From assembly GCA_036320915.1 (NCBI GenBank), contig JAXBDG010000019.1, positions 372,001 to 436,000 of the forward strand: a stretch of 64,000 bases of DNA, in the 5' to 3' direction. The first letter of the stretch is position 1; every line of letters starts with the position of its first letter. Origin of the DNA: Linnemannia elongata (lineage: Eukaryota; Mortierellomycota; Mortierellomycetes; Mortierellales; Mortierellaceae). A model generated the notes under the pieces. It had not been told where the DNA came from, searched no databases, and was given only the letters and a program-made list of their open reading frames with translations. Shown piece after piece: positions 62,182-64,000 of this stretch. A program made the position numbers and the translations under genes.

Positions 62182-62225
62182 GTCCCTCTCATTGCAATGC
62201 AATGACAACATCACCCCAACGGTTT

Positions 62226-62529
62226 CCCGCACGACCACTTTTTATTATTTGGGTTTTCCGATCCGTTTTTTTTTTTTTTTTTTTAAAAAAAATTGAGTCG
62301 GGCATGATTTACAGGGTCCGTCGTCGTCCCTGGATAGAATGAGTTTGGGACGGATGGGAAGAAAGGGCTCTCACCCTAGACGCGGACGGACATTACGGAA
62401 ATAGTAATAACAAATAATAGTAATAAAAAACAGGTTGAAAAGTCAATAATCAGCTGAAAGAGATGGAGAAATGAAGATTGACCATCTCTGATATCCGTCC
62501 GTCCGTCCGTTTCGCGACACGCGACAATG

Positions 62530-62530
<1 letters not shown>
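62226..62530 (-). pseudogene. Decayed copy of the last intron, exon and 3' flank of the 62.8-63.2 kb gene
   Basis: Read on the minus strand, this block mirrors 62687-62937: GCATTGTCGCGTG, then an intron end CCATCTCTTTCAG, then an exon-like start with Ile-Ile-Asp-Phe, a 3' flank with A-rich sequence and finally GGTCGTGCGG. The exon-like part soon drifts into Leu/Ile-rich codons and ends at a different stop. The matching upstream exon is not found, so it is a partial, diverged tandem duplicate. Confidence 0.5.
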
Positions 62531-62576
<46 letters not shown>

Positions 62577-62686
62577 TTTTCCGAACGGCAACAATAACAA
62601 CAACAAAAAAAAGGCGTCCATTTACCCTTGGATGTAGTGAGGATAGGATGATTTGTGATATACTTTGTAAGACTGAGTTAAGGCCT

Positions 62687-62937
62687 CCGCACGACCATTT
62701 TTTTTTTTTTTGCTTCAATAATCAAAACGGTAATTGGCTTTGGTAAGGGGGCGGGGGGGGGGGGGGGGGGGAGGTCCTTCCTTTCGTGTTTACACAGTGT
62801 TTGAGAAGGAAGTAAAGGGGTTCTTGAAGTCAGACTGGGCGAACGCGCGGAAAATAGTGGCATAAAAGTCGATGATGAATCTCTGCTGAAAGAGATGGAT
62901 GAGACGACACAATCACGTTCACGGCACGCGACAATGC
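62687..62937 (-). repeat. Second unit of a diverged tandem duplication (intact copy)
   Basis: Shared blocks with the first unit are CCGCACGACCA (62687 versus 62227), a GGAAA(A)TAGT block, GCTGAAAGAGATGGA (62885 versus 62453) and CACGCGACAATGC (62925 versus 62518). Offsets shrink from 460 to 407 because homopolymers and insertions differ. Confidence 0.7.
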
Positions 62938-63195
62938 ACTTTGAATGAGCATTCATCTCCATACCTCACAAGTGGGAGGAAGAAAGAGGACTTGTGTCAC
63001 TTTGGATAAGCCGTATTGACTCTCAAGCAGCGCGCGCGCACTCGCTGACAGTTTCTTTGTACATGAAGCCAGTGCGCGTAAATGTTGCTCGAGGGAGAGA
63101 TCGAGATAACGTGATCCTTGCTATAAACACTTGATATAGGTACTGTAATCATCATATCGCACCCTCTCAAAGCGCCATCGCTTCTGTCTCTCCAT
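62790..63195 (-). CDS. Candidate small spliced gene, about 94 residues, helical, family unknown
   Basis: Built from splice signals: exon 1 63195-63163 (tentative), exon 2 63120-62965 and exon 3 62885-62790. Exon 2 is open for 52 codons and reads like an amphipathic helix (LSLEQHLRALASCTKKLSAS then ARALLESQYGLSKV). It ends at a good donor (GAG|GTATGG). A 79-bp intron ends CCATCTCTTTCAG, and exon 3 reads FIIDFYATIFRAFAQSDF before TAA. Exon 1 is weak because its intron would be only 42 bp. Support comes from a decayed second copy of the last intron and exon 430 bp away. A pyrimidine tract lies upstream on this strand, as at other promoters here. No family is recognised; the short helical protein could be a subunit of a complex. 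Splicing of exons 2-3 is fairly convincing, the N-terminus is not. Confidence 0.45.
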
Positions 63196-64000
63196 TCCTG
63201 CCCCAAAGATGTGTTGACAGAAAGATTACTTCCTCAGCAGTTTGACACTTCAGTCAAGAAAACAACAAAAAGGGAGGGAGGGGAGGGGAGAGCGCGTGCG
63301 GTGGCGATAATGTGACTGATGTGATCAGTCGGGATTTTTTAACGCGTCCGGTTTCACAAACACCGCCACCGTCAGGGCCCCTCCCCTGTGTCGGTCCCTG
63401 GATTTCGACCGTGCCACCCACCAATCACAAGCTATGTATCAGGATGTCATGATCATTTTTTTTTTTCTGCCGTATTTTTTTTATTTTTCAGTGTGGGGGG
63501 GTAGAGGGGGTACGCTACTTCAAACAAAAAGGTTTTGGGGAAGGGAAAGGTGGGAAGGGGGGATAAGTGAGGAAGAGGACTAAAAAACCGGGCTGGGAAC
63601 AAGAAAAAAAAAATAGAAAAAAGAAAAAGAAAAAAACGAGTAGGTTATCCAGGTTGACGAGGATACCGAAGGGCAAAAAAAAAAAAAGGTGGGAGGGTCA
63701 GAGGTCAAAAAAAAAAAAAGAAAAAGAAAAAAAATCCACAACTATTTAAAAGTTAAAAAGAAAAGGTGTTGTGAAAGTCATCCTTTGTGGAATGATCGAG
63801 AAGGGGGGTGGTTCCAAGAATTAGCAATAGGGGGAAAGGAAAGGAAAGGGGAAACAAAGAGGGTGGTACTTTTTTTGTGATACATGCAGTCCGTCTGTTG
63901 AGAAAAAAATAAGGTGGAGGGGTATGAAAGAGAGAAAGAATAAATAATTCACAAAGCAACTAAGAACGTAGACCATTACATAGGCGTCTTCCCAGTCAAG
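63196..64000. other. Right-end region, no firm gene
   Basis: The part next to 63195 looks like the promoter of the small minus-strand gene, with its pyrimidine tract at about 63270-63290. Beyond that are A-rich and G-rich simple sequences (63600-63740) and no supportable gene up to the window end. Confidence 0.4.
63272..63288 (+). other. G-quadruplex-forming motif
   Basis: Four G runs of 3, 3, 4 and 4 bases separated by single A residues (GGGAGGGAGGGGAGGGG) match the G3+N1-7 quadruplex pattern. On the opposite strand it is the pyrimidine tract upstream of the small candidate gene. Confidence 0.7.

Larger units (their letters stand above)
53565..62225. other. 8.7-kb gene-poor, low-complexity region
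   Basis: Beyond the homeobox promoter (GA repeats, CAACAA and ATG arrays up to about 54700) I find no convincing gene. The stretch is full of simple sequence: an A run at 55174-55208, ATGA repeats near 55083-55110, TTCC and GTAT repeats near 55750 and 56250, a G run near 58456-58473 and T runs at 58622-58657 and 62140-62178. A weak coding candidate at 60781-61020 and a tRNA A-box-like fragment at 56071-56113 are listed separately. An open frame at 58916-59269 (+) has no recognisable domain. Confidence 0.4.

Noticed and set aside
63121..63162. 42-bp first intron of the small gene at 62790-63195
   Set aside because: It is kept only as a tentative model. The length is below the usual intron size in this window, so the true N-terminus may lie elsewhere.

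Overview
This window is nuclear DNA of a filamentous fungus, most likely a Mortierellaceae species (Mortierella/Linnemannia group). Its genes are split by GT-AG introns, usually about 80-400 bp. Coding exons favour C-ending codons, while the spacers are rich in homopolymers and pyrimidine tracts. The strongest taxonomic marker is a 318-residue ELO fatty-acid elongase at 6175-8320, which I recognise as close to the gamma-linolenate elongase GLELO of Mortierella alpina. I see no rRNA gene, convincing tRNA gene, CRISPR array or intact transposon.

Layout, left to right. 0.6-5.0 kb: a membrane-anchored microbial-type PARG-like macrodomain protein and a SAM/NCD1-like domain protein. 6.2-10.2 kb: the elongase and a YIPF6/Yip4 Golgi protein. 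10.5-19.0 kb: an RBBP9-type serine hydrolase divergent from the giant inner-ring nucleoporin Nup192/Nup205. 19.7-22.5 kb: the replication licensing factor Cdc6. 26.2-29.5 kb: a long coiled-coil protein with a CC1-box-like motif and a hydrophobic C-terminus. 30.0-35.8 kb: a transmembrane thioredoxin-fold protein without CXXC, a single-exon RCC1-repeat protein and a TauD/Jlp1-type dioxygenase. 37.6-39.1 kb: a secreted LPMO-like protein. 43.4-53.6 kb: an F-box/RCC1 protein, a mitochondrial class III CoA-transferase (SUGCT-like) and a 1290-residue homeodomain protein. 53.6-64 kb: a gene-poor, low-complexity stretch whose right end carries a short spliced gene candidate beside a decayed copy of its last exon.

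The genes are mostly unrelated housekeeping and accessory functions and do not form one pathway. Three gene pairs converge with little space between them (29.5/30.0, 34.46/34.59 and 49.10/49.33 kb). Two pairs diverge from shared upstream regions (11.36-11.93 and 31.48-32.73 kb). Gene models were built by hand from splice signals and reading-frame continuity, and every reported model sums to a whole number of codons.

The most interesting leads are the CC1-box protein (a possible membrane-anchored dynein adaptor), a near-perfect 33-bp-arm hairpin at 23256-23338, the thioredoxin-fold protein with Ser-Ala-Pro-Ser at the active site, the PARG-like protein with a degenerate catalytic signature, the six-residue motif repeated in the homeodomain protein, and the small gene with its decayed duplicate at 62.2-63.2 kb. 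All functional statements about these are inference.
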